This document shows, one piece after another, positions 54,232-62,336 of a DNA stretch of 64,000 bases. The position numbers were made by a program, and so were the translations under genes. The notes under the pieces are model-generated. The model saw only the letters and a program-made list of their open reading frames with translations. It ran no database searches and had not been told where the DNA came from. Origin of the DNA: Algoriphagus limi. Its GTDB lineage: Bacteria > Bacteroidota > Bacteroidia > Cytophagales > Cyclobacteriaceae. Location: positions 310,001-374,000 of the forward strand of contig NZ_JANWGH010000002.1 in assembly GCF_024919275.1 (NCBI RefSeq), written 5' to 3'. Position 1 is the stretch's first letter. Each line of letters opens with the position of its first letter.

Positions 54232-55581
54232 TTAATCAGTAAATACACGGCCAGCCTCTTCATCAGGCGACTTGATATGGACTTTTACCTTTTTAATCTT
54301 TCTTAGATCGACAGCTAGGATGGTAAATTCAAAGCTTTGGAAGGTAATTCTTGTGCCATTCTTAGGCAGTTTACTGTTCAGCTCTAACAATAGACCTCCC
54401 AAGGATTCATTTTCACCTTTTACCTCATCGAAAATCTGGGCATCGAGTTCCAATTTTTTACAGAAATCATTGAGTGAAATTTTCCCCTCAAAAATAAAAG
54501 TCTGACTATCCAACTCCTTGAAATAGAAGCCATCAGCATCATCAAATTCGTCGTTGATTTCTCCGATAATTTCCTCAATCAAATCTTCCAAAGTCACCAA
54601 ACCTGAGGTACCGCCATATTCATCCACCACAATAGCCATGTGGACTCTTTTCTGCTGAAAGTCTTTTAAAAGTGTATCTACCTTTTTGTTTTCAGGTACA
54701 TAAAAGCTCTTGCGAATCAACTCCTGCCAAGCAAAGTTTTCATCCCGTTCGATGTACGGCAAAAGGTCTTTTATGTAGAGAATTCCTTGAATATTATCGA
54801 TAGTTTCCTCAAAGACAGGAATTCGGGAATAGCCACTTTTATTGATTTTATCCATCAGTTCATGGAAATCCATCTCCGTATCTACGGCGGTAATTTCCAT
54901 TCGACTTCGCATCACCTGCCGTACGGTCAGGGTCCCAAAATTCACGATCCCTTTTAGAATTTCCCGTTCTTCATCAGGAGTATCCTCCGTTGTCAATTCA
55001 AGCGCTTGGTTGAGCTCTTCCACCGAAAGCGAATAGCCTCTTTTCTCAATTCTCCTCTCAATTAAGTTGCTGATAGACATTAAAAGAAAAGAAAATGGCC
55101 GCAAAATGGAAGCGAAAAACTTCATGGTAGGAGCCATCGCCTGACTAAATTCCATCTTGGCCTTATTTGCGTACACCTTTGGAACAATCTCTCCGAAGAA
55201 TACAATTGCGAAAGTTATTCCAACAGTTTGAATCAGGATGACCATGATTCCTGTAGCATTCATCCCAAAAATACTCCATGCCACAAAGGTCGTCAATGTG
55301 ACGATGGCGATGTTGATTAGATTATTAAGGATAAGAATGGTACTGAGCAACTCTTTGGGACGCTGCAATAATTCTACTACAGCTTTGCTTTTGGAAGTAT
55401 CCTTTTCGTAGAGCTGATCCAACTCATCATTGCTCAGAGAAAAAAATGCAACCTCTGATCCGGAAACCAAGGCGGAACCGATCAAAAGCAGAATAAAAAG
55501 TACTGAATTGAGCAATAAATAAGCTGCTCCAGGTTCAGCTATTTGAGCGAGTAATTCGGTACTCGGGTATGGGTCGTCCAT
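54232..55581 (-). CDS. gldE: Gliding motility-associated GldE-like membrane protein
   Basis: A 449-residue protein with an N-terminal DUF21 membrane domain of about four helices (about 20-160), a pair of CBS domains (about 205-330; MRSRMEITAVDTEMDFHEL, then YGGTSGLVTLEDLIEEIIGEI) and a C-terminal CorC/HlyC domain. This layout is shared by CorC-like ion transport proteins; the place next to ssb and mutY matches gldE of gliding Bacteroidota, where it supports the gliding and type IX secretion machinery. Its usual partner gldD is not downstream here: gltB follows instead. The assignment to gldE rests on synteny. Confidence 0.85.
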   Translation of the reverse strand: MDDPYPSTELLAQIAEPGAAYLLLNSVLFILLLIGSALVSGSEVAFFSLSNDELDQLYEKDTSKSKAVVELLQRPKELLSTILILNNLINIAIVTLTTFVAWSIFGMNATGIMVILIQTVGITFAIVFFGEIVPKVYANKAKMEFSQAMAPTMKFFASILRPFSFLLMSISNLIERRIEKRGYSLSVEELNQALELTTEDTPDEEREILKGIVNFGTLTVRQVMRSRMEITAVDTEMDFHELMDKINKSGYSRIPVFEETIDNIQGILYIKDLLPYIERDENFAWQELIRKSFYVPENKKVDTLLKDFQQKRVHMAIVVDEYGGTSGLVTLEDLIEEIIGEINDEFDDADGFYFKELDSQTFIFEGKISLNDFCKKLELDAQIFDEVKGENESLGGLLLELNSKLPKNGTRITFQSFEFTILAVDLRKIKKVKVHIKSPDEEAGRVFTD

Positions 55582-55615
55582 TGACTAAACACGATGGTTG
55601 CTACAAAATTACAAA

Positions 55616-55640
55616 ATCCCCTGAAAAATTCAGGGGACTT
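55616..55640 (-). terminator. Hairpin between ssb and gldE
   Basis: CCCCTGAA / TTCAGGGG (55618-55625 and 55629-55636) lies just past the ssb stop; on the minus strand it is followed by ATTTTGTAATTTTG, a broken T-run. It may reduce read-through from ssb into gldE. Confidence 0.6.
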
Positions 55641-55643
55641 GAT

Positions 55644-56114
55644 TTAAAACGGAAGATCATCATCCTCATCAGTTGATGGAGCCAAGTCCATCGAATTGGA
55701 TGCAGGTTGAGAAGTTGCACTCCCAGGAGCCGAGGCAGGCCGCTGATAATTCCCTTCACTCGGCCCTCCACCAGGATTTTCTGAACGAGAACCCAGCATG
55801 GTAAAACTTAACACACGGATTTTAGTGCGCTTTCTATTATTTCCCTCTTGATCCTGCCAAGTATCGGATTTGATTTTCCCTTCAACATAAATCTGCATTC
55901 CTTTTTTAAGGTACTGTTCGGCAATTTTTGCCTGACCTCCCCAAAGCTCCAGATCATGCCACTCGGTTTGCTCAACCCGATTTCCATTGCGATCCTTATA
56001 TGCCTCTGTGGTTGCAAGACGTAGGTTGGCCACCACATTATCACCTTCTAAATATTTTACTTCGGGATCTGCTCCCAGATTCCCAACTAGGATCACTTTA
56101 TTAACTCCAGCCAT
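55644..56114 (-). CDS. ssb: Single-stranded DNA-binding protein
   Basis: Coats single-stranded DNA in replication and repair. The 156-residue protein has the OB-fold opening VNKVILVGNLGADPEVKYLEGDN, EWHDLELWGGQAKIAEQYLKKG and a glycine/proline/serine-rich tail ending in the acidic DDDLPF that recruits partner proteins. It starts 42 bases after the mutY stop, and gldE follows after a hairpin. Confidence 0.96.
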   Translation of the reverse strand: MAGVNKVILVGNLGADPEVKYLEGDNVVANLRLATTEAYKDRNGNRVEQTEWHDLELWGGQAKIAEQYLKKGMQIYVEGKIKSDTWQDQEGNNRKRTKIRVLSFTMLGSRSENPGGGPSEGNYQRPASAPGSATSQPASNSMDLAPSTDEDDDLPF

Positions 56115-56155
56115 TTTTTAAGAATTCATTAATTAAAACAGAAGATTGAAGGTAA

Positions 56156-57226
56156 TCAAAAGCCCTGATCGTTCAAAAAATTTACAATCAACTTTGGTTT
56201 GGCTAGCTCTTCGATTCGTTCCTCTTCCACCATCATAAAACCTTCCTCATATGCCCATTTCTCAAGTTTTTCCTGATATCTGACATCAATCTCTATTTCG
56301 GAAAATTCTGCATGGAGCCGCTGATGTGACAAAATGTGTCGGTACTTTTTGGGGAATTTTCGGACTTCCTGAGATTCCACCGGAATATTCAACTGATGTT
56401 CTTCCTCCTGATTTGCTTTTTCGGCTAATGGAAAATCAAATAAACCTTCCCAAATATCTCCGGAATTTCTCCTTTTCCACACCCAAGAGCCTCCACACCG
56501 GATTACAAAATAATGAAGGTGGCGATCCTTAACCTTGGTCTTGTTGATTTTGACTGGTAAGGAATCAACTAGATTGTGGGTATAAGCAAAACAGCTACCA
56601 TTAAATGGGCAGGATTCACAATCAGGTTTTGCAGGAACACAAAGCCGGGCTCCAAAATCCATGATCGCTTGATTGTACTCCCCCGGCTCATCTTTGGAGA
56701 TAAGTTGATCTGCCAATTCCTGGAATTGGCGCTTACCTTTTCCACTAGCAATATCCGTCTCAATCCCAAAAACCCTTGCCAATACCCGAAAAACATTTCC
56801 ATCAACCACCGCCTTACACTCACCAAAAGCAAAACTTGCAATCGCCGCAGCGGTATAACTACCCACACCTTTTAACTTTATCAATTCCTCATAAGAATTT
56901 GGAAATTCGCCAGCCCGGTCAAACCAGATTTGTTTGGCACAGAAATGAAGATTTCTGGCTCGACTGTAATAGCCCAACCCTTGCCACAAGCGTAGCACCT
57001 CCTCTTCAGGGGCCTCTGCCAAATCCTTGACGGTGGGATATTGGGTGACGAACTTATAATAATAAGGTAATCCCTGAGCGACCCGAGTCTGCTGTAAGAT
57101 AATTTCAGAGAGCCAAATTTTGTAAGGATTCTGCGTTCCTCTCCAGGGTAATTCGCGAGGATTGGAGCGATACCAACTTAAGATTGAATTAGAAAATGCT
57201 TGATTATCAATGGATTTATGATTCAT
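56156..57226 (-). CDS. mutY: A/G-specific adenine glycosylase
   Basis: Removes adenine wrongly paired with 8-oxoguanine. The protein has the N-terminal EIILQQTRV segment with the catalytic glutamate, the helix-hairpin-helix LKGVGSYTAAAIASF with the catalytic aspartate in AVVDGNVFRVL, four iron-sulphur cysteines (CVPAKPDCESCPFNGSC; spacing 6-2-5) and a C-terminal NUDIX-like domain for 8-oxoG. I prefer the ATG at 57224-57226 (MNHKSIDN, 356 residues); an upstream start at 57250 adds eight residues. It is divergent from hup. Confidence 0.94.
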   Translation of the reverse strand: MNHKSIDNQAFSNSILSWYRSNPRELPWRGTQNPYKIWLSEIILQQTRVAQGLPYYYKFVTQYPTVKDLAEAPEEEVLRLWQGLGYYSRARNLHFCAKQIWFDRAGEFPNSYEELIKLKGVGSYTAAAIASFAFGECKAVVDGNVFRVLARVFGIETDIASGKGKRQFQELADQLISKDEPGEYNQAIMDFGARLCVPAKPDCESCPFNGSCFAYTHNLVDSLPVKINKTKVKDRHLHYFVIRCGGSWVWKRRNSGDIWEGLFDFPLAEKANQEEEHQLNIPVESQEVRKFPKKYRHILSHQRLHAEFSEIEIDVRYQEKLEKWAYEEGFMMVEEERIEELAKPKLIVNFLNDQGF

Positions 57227-57270
57227 GGGATTGAAAATTCTCCAATACAAAACTGGTTAATTTTTATGGA

Positions 57271-57305
57271 TTTGTTTTTTAATTGAGTTGGTTCTCGTAC
57301 ATTTG
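57271..57305 (+). promoter_or_regulatory. Putative hup promoter
   Basis: TTTG at 57271-57274, a 23-base spacer and TACATTTG at 57298-57305, a perfect TAnnTTTG box. It leaves a leader of about 60 bases before the GTG at 57372. Confidence 0.55.
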
Positions 57306-57371
57306 CAGTCCCAAAAACACTTGGTTAATAGGTTGTTAAGCTTATTTAATAATTTCTAAATTTAAATCACC

Positions 57372-57680
57372 GTGACAAAAGCAGAAGTAATCACCAAAAT
57401 CTCGGATATGACCGGGATCCAAAAGGATGATGTTACCCAAACAGTAGAAGCTTTCTTCAGCGTGGTCAAAGAGTCCATGTCAGAAGGCGAAAACATTTAT
57501 GTAAGAGGGTTTGGTAGCTTTATCAACAAGAAAAGAGCAAAGAAAATCGCTCGAAACATTTCCAAAAATACTGCCATTGTCATCGACGAGCACTATATCC
57601 CGGCTTTCAAGCCATCCAAAGTGTTTATCGAAAAGATCAAAAACAGTAACAAGATCAAAGAACTAGCTCCACAAGAATAA
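57372..57680 (+). CDS. HU family DNA-binding protein
   Basis: A small histone-like protein that bends and compacts DNA. The 102-residue product starts MTKAEVITKISDMTGIQKDDVTQTVEAFF, has the NIYVRGFGSF beta turn, the arm region NKKRAKKIARNISKNTAIVIDEHYIPAFKPSKVF and a short C-terminal tail. The start codon is GTG; no ATG lies near and the conserved N-terminus begins here. It is first in a plus-strand run with a TPR gene 18 bases on and rng further down. Confidence 0.93.
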   Translation: MTKAEVITKISDMTGIQKDDVTQTVEAFFSVVKESMSEGENIYVRGFGSFINKKRAKKIARNISKNTAIVIDEHYIPAFKPSKVFIEKIKNSNKIKELAPQE

Positions 57681-57698
57681 GTCTTAGGGAGAATTAAC

Positions 57699-58511
57699 AT
57701 GAAAAAAACTCAGCTAATCCTCATTATCGTCGGCGTATTGGCTATTGTGGGATTATACTCCTTACCCAAGATCGTCGTGGATAATGAGGCTCAAGCTGGG
57801 GCATCTGTGGGTCAGGAAACAGAAGCTTCTTCTCAAAATGCAGTGGAAATGCACGCTGCCGAATTGAGTGAAGAGCAGGAAAACCTTCTTTCACAGTTGC
57901 GAAACAAAGCCGCTGAATCAAGCATTTCTCTAGAAGAATTAGAAAATTTGGCGAATTTGTATCAGGAAAAGGCTGTTTACGACAGTGCGGCCTATTTTCT
58001 ATCAGTAGCTGCGGAACAATCTGAGGATTTGATCTGGGATGAAAAAACAGGAAATGCCTACTTTGAGGCTTTCACTTTTGCTCTCGATCCTCAGAAAGTT
58101 GAAGCAACTGCTGAAAAAACCCGGGAATATCTCGGAAAGGTGTTGGAAAACGATCCAAGCCGCTCTGACTTGAAATCAAAAATTGCGATGACCTATGTGT
58201 CCTCAGCCAACCCTATGCAGGGCATCATGATGCTCCGCGAAATTTTGGAAGAGGATCCTCAAAATGAAGATGCCCTTTTCAATATGGGCATTTTGTCCAT
58301 GCAGTCCGGACAGTATAAGCGGGCGGTGGAGCGCTTTGAAGAATTGGTCAGCTATCATCCTGATAATCTGCAAGGTCAGTTTTATCTGGGAGTTAGCTAT
58401 TTTGAGTCAGACCAAAAGAATAAAGCGAAAGCCCAATTTGAGGCAGTGAAAGAAATGACCCAAGATCCTATGATCCTGGAAAGTATCCAAAGCTACCTTG
58501 ATAGGCTCTAA
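57699..58511 (+). CDS. Membrane-anchored TPR protein
   Basis: A 270-residue protein with an N-terminal signal anchor (KKTQLILIIVGVLAIVGLYSLP, about 2-23), an acidic linker and several tetratricopeptide repeats toward the C-terminus; GIMMLREILEEDPQNEDALFNMGILSMQSGQYKRAVERFEELVSYHPDNLQGQFYLGVSYFES shows two clear units. Probably a scaffold in the periplasm. It sits between hup and rng, a place where Bacteroidota often keep a TPR gene, but its partner is unknown. Confidence 0.8.
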   Translation: MKKTQLILIIVGVLAIVGLYSLPKIVVDNEAQAGASVGQETEASSQNAVEMHAAELSEEQENLLSQLRNKAAESSISLEELENLANLYQEKAVYDSAAYFLSVAAEQSEDLIWDEKTGNAYFEAFTFALDPQKVEATAEKTREYLGKVLENDPSRSDLKSKIAMTYVSSANPMQGIMMLREILEEDPQNEDALFNMGILSMQSGQYKRAVERFEELVSYHPDNLQGQFYLGVSYFESDQKNKAKAQFEAVKEMTQDPMILESIQSYLDRL

Positions 58512-58544
58512 ATAAAATTGTATCACATCTAAACAAACAAGACT

Positions 58545-58634
58545 ATGCCTTGCGGAAAGAAAAGAAAGAGACATAAGATCGCTACGCACAAGCGTAAAAA
58601 GAGACTAAGAAAGAACAGACATAAGAAGAAGTAA
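58545..58634 (+). CDS. AURKAIP1/COX24-like small basic protein
   Basis: A 29-codon ATG-to-TAA frame that encodes MPCGKKRKRHKIATHKRKKR then LRKNRHKKK. Over half of its residues are lysine or arginine. It matches, from memory, the very short AURKAIP1/COX24-domain protein found in Bacteroidota before ribonuclease G; actinobacterial relatives are the small ribosomal subunit protein bS22. A ribosomal role is therefore likely. It lies 33 bases after the TPR gene, and its last codons form half of a terminator-like hairpin. Its small size makes it easy to miss. Confidence 0.85.
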   Translation: MPCGKKRKRHKIATHKRKKRLRKNRHKKK

Positions 58635-58650
58635 TACACTTCTTCTTTTC
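58623..58650 (+). terminator. Terminator-like hairpin overlapping the end of the small basic gene
   Basis: A perfect 10-base stem AAGAAGAAGT / ACTTCTTCTT (58623-58632 and 58638-58647) with an AATAC loop, then TTCCTGTTTTT. The left arm contains the last codons and the first base of the stop. It has no G/C-rich core, so it is weaker than other terminators here. Confidence 0.55.
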
Positions 58651-58700
58651 CTGTTTTTAAGAAAACCACACGTTCATTTACATATTTATTAGACTAGGTT

Positions 58701-60272
58701 TTGAGTACGGAATTGTTAATTGATTCTGCTCAGGACGGAAGTCGGATTGCCCTCCTTCAGGACAAAAGCCTCGTAGAATTGCATTCTGAGGGTTTGGAAA
58801 ACCAGTTTAAGGTTGGGGACATCTATCTAGGTACAGTCAGAAAAATCGTCAACGGCCTCAATGCTGCATTTATTGACGTAGGCTACGAAAAAGACGCCTT
58901 TTTGCACTACCAAGATTTGGGTCCCAATATCCAAAGCCTACAGAAGTTCACCAAAATGGTGCGCAACAACAACTACAGTAATTACAACCTGAAGGGCTTT
59001 GAAAACGAACCTGAGATTGACAAAATCGGGAAGATTTCTTCCATTTTGTCAAAAAATAATCAGGTGCTGGTTCAGGTAGTGAAAGAACCTATCTCAACCA
59101 AAGGCCCCCGACTATCCTGTGAGCTCTCTCTTCCAGGTCGCTACCTCGTTTTGGTGCCTTTTTCGGACAGTGTCAACGTTTCGAAAAAAATCCGTAGCAA
59201 TGACGAGCGTAAAAGGCTTCTTAGACTCATCACTTCCATCAAGCCTGCCAATTTCGGAGTAATCATCCGAACTGTGGCCGAAGGTCAGTCAGTGACTGAA
59301 CTTGACAAAGACCTTCGTAATCTTCTCTTCAAGTGGGAAGAAGGAATGAAAAAGTTGATGAAGGCAAAAAGCCGCGACAAAATTATTGGAGAGATGAGTA
59401 TGGCCTCCTCCTTAGTGAGAGACCTACTCAATGAATCTTTCGATGCAATCACCGTAGAAGAAGAATCTACTTACGATCAGATTAAATCCTACATCAGGTC
59501 TATTGCACCTGAAAAGGAAAAAATTGTAAAACTTTACAACGGTAAAGTTAAATTATTTGAAAGTTTTGGGATTGAAAAACAGATCAAAAGTCTGTTTGGA
59601 CAAACGGTTAGTTTACCACAAGGTGGCTATTTGATAATTGAGCATACAGAAGCGCTCCACGTCATCGACGTCAATAGTGGCAATAAATCCAATCAGGAAA
59701 GCGATCAAGAATCTACGGCTTTGAAGACCAATTTGGTCGCAGCCAAAGAGGTCGCTCGCCAGCTCCGCCTCCGGGATATGGGAGGTATCATCGTAGTCGA
59801 TTTTATCGATATGAAAAGAGCCGAAAACAAAAAGGCTATTTACGATGCGGTGAAAAATGAGCTAAAGGCTGACCGATCAAAACACACCGTATTACCGCTG
59901 AGCAAGTTTGGATTGATGCAAATCACCCGGCAGCGAGTACGGCCAGAAGTCAACATTGTAACCAAAGAAGTTTGTCCAGCTTGTAACGGAACCGGGAAAA
60001 TCCAGGCCTCCATTTTGATAGCAGACAAACTTGAAAAAGATCTGGAGCATCTGTTGACCATGCAAAACATTGCCAAAGTCCAAATCGGACTGCATCCCTA
60101 CTTGCATGCCTACTTTACTGTCGGTTTGATTAGCCGTCAGGTGAAGTGGTTTTTCAAATATTTCAAATGGATTAAACTGATCAAAGACTCTTCCCTACCG
60201 GTGACGGAATACAGATTCGAAGATGAATCTGGTGAGGAAATAGAGCTAAAAGTAAAAAGCGAGACTGAGTAA
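58701..60272 (+). CDS. rng: Ribonuclease G (Rne/Rng family)
   Basis: An endoribonuclease for rRNA processing and mRNA decay. The 523-residue protein has an N-terminal S1 domain (VGDIYLGTVRKIVNGLNAAFIDVGYEKDAFLH), the 5' sensor region, catalytic aspartates in HVIDVNSGN and VVDFIDM, and the zinc-link cysteines CPACNG. It lacks the long RNase E tail. The start is TTG at 58701, giving the usual MSTELLIDSAQ opening; the next Met is far inside the fold. A strong terminator overlaps the stop. Confidence 0.93.
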   Translation: MSTELLIDSAQDGSRIALLQDKSLVELHSEGLENQFKVGDIYLGTVRKIVNGLNAAFIDVGYEKDAFLHYQDLGPNIQSLQKFTKMVRNNNYSNYNLKGFENEPEIDKIGKISSILSKNNQVLVQVVKEPISTKGPRLSCELSLPGRYLVLVPFSDSVNVSKKIRSNDERKRLLRLITSIKPANFGVIIRTVAEGQSVTELDKDLRNLLFKWEEGMKKLMKAKSRDKIIGEMSMASSLVRDLLNESFDAITVEEESTYDQIKSYIRSIAPEKEKIVKLYNGKVKLFESFGIEKQIKSLFGQTVSLPQGGYLIIEHTEALHVIDVNSGNKSNQESDQESTALKTNLVAAKEVARQLRLRDMGGIIVVDFIDMKRAENKKAIYDAVKNELKADRSKHTVLPLSKFGLMQITRQRVRPEVNIVTKEVCPACNGTGKIQASILIADKLEKDLEHLLTMQNIAKVQIGLHPYLHAYFTVGLISRQVKWFFKYFKWIKLIKDSSLPVTEYRFEDESGEEIELKVKSETE

Positions 60273-60288
60273 GTCTCGCTTTTTTTAT
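60256..60288 (+). terminator. Terminator at the end of rng
   Basis: An 11-base stem AAAGCGAGACT / AGTCTCGCTTT (60256-60266 and 60272-60282) with a following T-run; the stop codon TAA (60270-60272) lies mostly in the loop. Confidence 0.88.
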
Positions 60289-60326
60289 ACCGTCATTTTT
60301 CCTGTAATGGGACCAAAGAATCAAAC

Positions 60327-61547
60327 TCACTCCTTTATAAAATCAATTTCATCCCATTGTTTTCGAAGCCGAATTTCCTCAGGTTTATTCGAGAATAAAT
60401 TATAGCGCACCAAAAGCTTTTCAATTTTTAGGGTATAAATCCCAGGGGCTAAATCTCCAATGGGCAACATCGTTTCATATACTTTTTGATTTGTCACGTG
60501 AAGTCGATTTCTTTTCCAGGAACCAGCTCTAATAACCTTATCCCCTATCGTAAATCGATACAAATCCGGAGTATCCTCCATCTCATGCCAGCCCAAAGAA
60601 TCCAATTCCTTTTTGAAATTTTCCCTCAGGTCAATTAAATATTTATCGTCTCCAGCATAGCGAGCGATTCCTAGTTTAAGGTAATCTCCACTCACCGTCT
60701 CAGTAGACAAAAATGCTCTCGGATATCGCTTGCCCTCTTGATGAAATTCCGCATAAGAAAGTTCTTTTGTTGGCCATCTTAATTCATTCTCCAATAGATC
60801 CGCCTCATTAAAAAACATTGAAAAATCCCGAACATCATTGTAAATCAGAGGCATGGCAAGGAGAAATATTCCCATCCCATAAAATACACTAAACCACTTC
60901 CCCAAATTACTTTGGTAGATTGCCCCTACTGAAGCCATCATGGTTTTAGCAAGTTTTGCCCTCCATTTTGCATTTTTATTGATCAACATAAAGAGGGCAA
61001 AAACAAGAAGACTCACAAGGAAGATCAGATAAATTATGAAAAAGCTGATATTGAGCCAATAATAAAGAAACAGAAGAAGTACCAAATAAACGGTAGAAAC
61101 TAAAATGGTAAATACCAAGGAAATAGGATAACCGAAAGTCATGCTACAGATTCGCTCCATCGCTAGCACCATATCACCTGGCTTTTGGTATTCGTAATGC
61201 TGAGACATTTTAAAAAGCTTTTCCTTAATAACCCCATCAGGAAAAGCATAACTTAATCCTAAAAACCCAGCCCATATAAACCGCAGTGTTAAGTGTACCA
61301 CAAAGAAGATTTTAAATACACTGATTACTGCCGCCAGATAAAAAAGCACCAGCATCGCGCCAGCATAATGGAGCCCAAGTTCCTGAACAAGCATGGCAGA
61401 AAAAGTATAAATCTTCGAAGGGAAGGCAAATAAAAAGGCCAGGATAATACCCGAAATAATTACCTCCGGTTCCCAACTGTTTCTCTGAAGATTCTCAAGC
61501 CAACTTAGCTCATCGCTTTTTCTAGAACTGTCTGGTTTTAAATTCAT
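60327..61547 (-). CDS. Integral membrane protein of unknown function
   Basis: I do not recognise a family. The 406-residue protein has an N-terminal soluble stretch of about 28 residues, then about six membrane helices (from SGIILAFLFAFPSKIYTF through IYLIFLVSLLVFALFMLIN, with one more near GMGIFLLAMPLIYND), and a C-terminal soluble part of about 170 residues. That part has beta-like strands (YLKLGIARYAGDDKYLIDL, GIYTLKIEKLLVRYNLF) that may lie outside the membrane. It follows a LytTR-type regulator on the same strand, 36 bases on, and may belong to its regulon. Confidence 0.65.
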   Translation of the reverse strand: MNLKPDSSRKSDELSWLENLQRNSWEPEVIISGIILAFLFAFPSKIYTFSAMLVQELGLHYAGAMLVLFYLAAVISVFKIFFVVHLTLRFIWAGFLGLSYAFPDGVIKEKLFKMSQHYEYQKPGDMVLAMERICSMTFGYPISLVFTILVSTVYLVLLLFLYYWLNISFFIIYLIFLVSLLVFALFMLINKNAKWRAKLAKTMMASVGAIYQSNLGKWFSVFYGMGIFLLAMPLIYNDVRDFSMFFNEADLLENELRWPTKELSYAEFHQEGKRYPRAFLSTETVSGDYLKLGIARYAGDDKYLIDLRENFKKELDSLGWHEMEDTPDLYRFTIGDKVIRAGSWKRNRLHVTNQKVYETMLPIGDLAPGIYTLKIEKLLVRYNLFSNKPEEIRLRKQWDEIDFIKE

Positions 61548-61583
61548 TCTGAAAAAATAGAAGAAAGAATGCTGAATTCCGAA

Positions 61584-62336
61584 TCATTGATCCAACCAAG
61601 ACTTGAAATCCGATACCTTTTCACGGCTTATCAGGATATCTGAGTCTGTACAATTTACCAATTTGACTTTCAGCCGACTGTTGGAATAAGTAAGGACTTC
61701 CTCAATAGATGGATGGGAAACCAAATACTTTCGATTGATTCGAAAAAAATTCAGCGGGTCCACTTGAGATTCTGTTTGCTCCAAAGTTTGGTCCAACACG
61801 TACTTTTTCCCTGCTTGAGTTTGTAAAAATGTGACACGCTCTTCGCTGAAGAAAAAGGCGACTTCTTCTACCGGAATGCTCTGGATTTTCTCCCCAAATC
61901 GCACCAAAAATCGAGACTTGTAAGTTTTTGTTTGTGGCTTGAGTAATTGTTCCAACAAGTGAATATCCAATTCCTTCCGAAGCTGATTTTTCTTGAACTT
62001 ATCTACAGCTCTTTCCAATTCTTCGGGATCAATGGGCTTCAGCAAATAATCCACAGCATTAACTTGAAAGGCCTTGATGGCATATTGATCAAAGGCTGTC
62101 GTGAAAATGACAGGTGCTTGAATCGGGCGTTTTTGAAAGATCTCGAAACTCAACCCATCTGCTAATTGGATATCACAGAAGATCAAATCCGGCTCTGGGT
62201 TTGTCTCCAGCCAATGAATTGCTGACTTAACCGAGTCCAAATTTCCAAAAAACTCGGCTTCCGAAAAATGAGGTTTCAAAAGTGTCAATAATCTTTTTGC
62301 TGCCGGATTTTCATCCTCAATCAGTAAAATTCTCAT
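61584..62336 (-). CDS. LytTR-family response regulator
   Basis: A 250-residue regulator. The receiver domain has the acidic pair at Glu7-Asp8, phospho-acceptor Asp55 in LIFCDIQLADG and lysine in YLLKPIDPEE. The C-terminal LytTR DNA-binding domain (about 145-250) has SRFLVRFGEKIQSIPVEEVAFFFSEE and NFFRINRKYLVSH. It starts inside the stop of the kinase gene (ATGA overlap), so the pair is certain to be co-expressed. The unknown membrane protein gene downstream is a plausible target. Confidence 0.92.
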   Translation of the reverse strand: MRILLIEDENPAAKRLLTLLKPHFSEAEFFGNLDSVKSAIHWLETNPEPDLIFCDIQLADGLSFEIFQKRPIQAPVIFTTAFDQYAIKAFQVNAVDYLLKPIDPEELERAVDKFKKNQLRKELDIHLLEQLLKPQTKTYKSRFLVRFGEKIQSIPVEEVAFFFSEERVTFLQTQAGKKYVLDQTLEQTESQVDPLNFFRINRKYLVSHPSIEEVLTYSNSRLKVKLVNCTDSDILISREKVSDFKSWLDQ

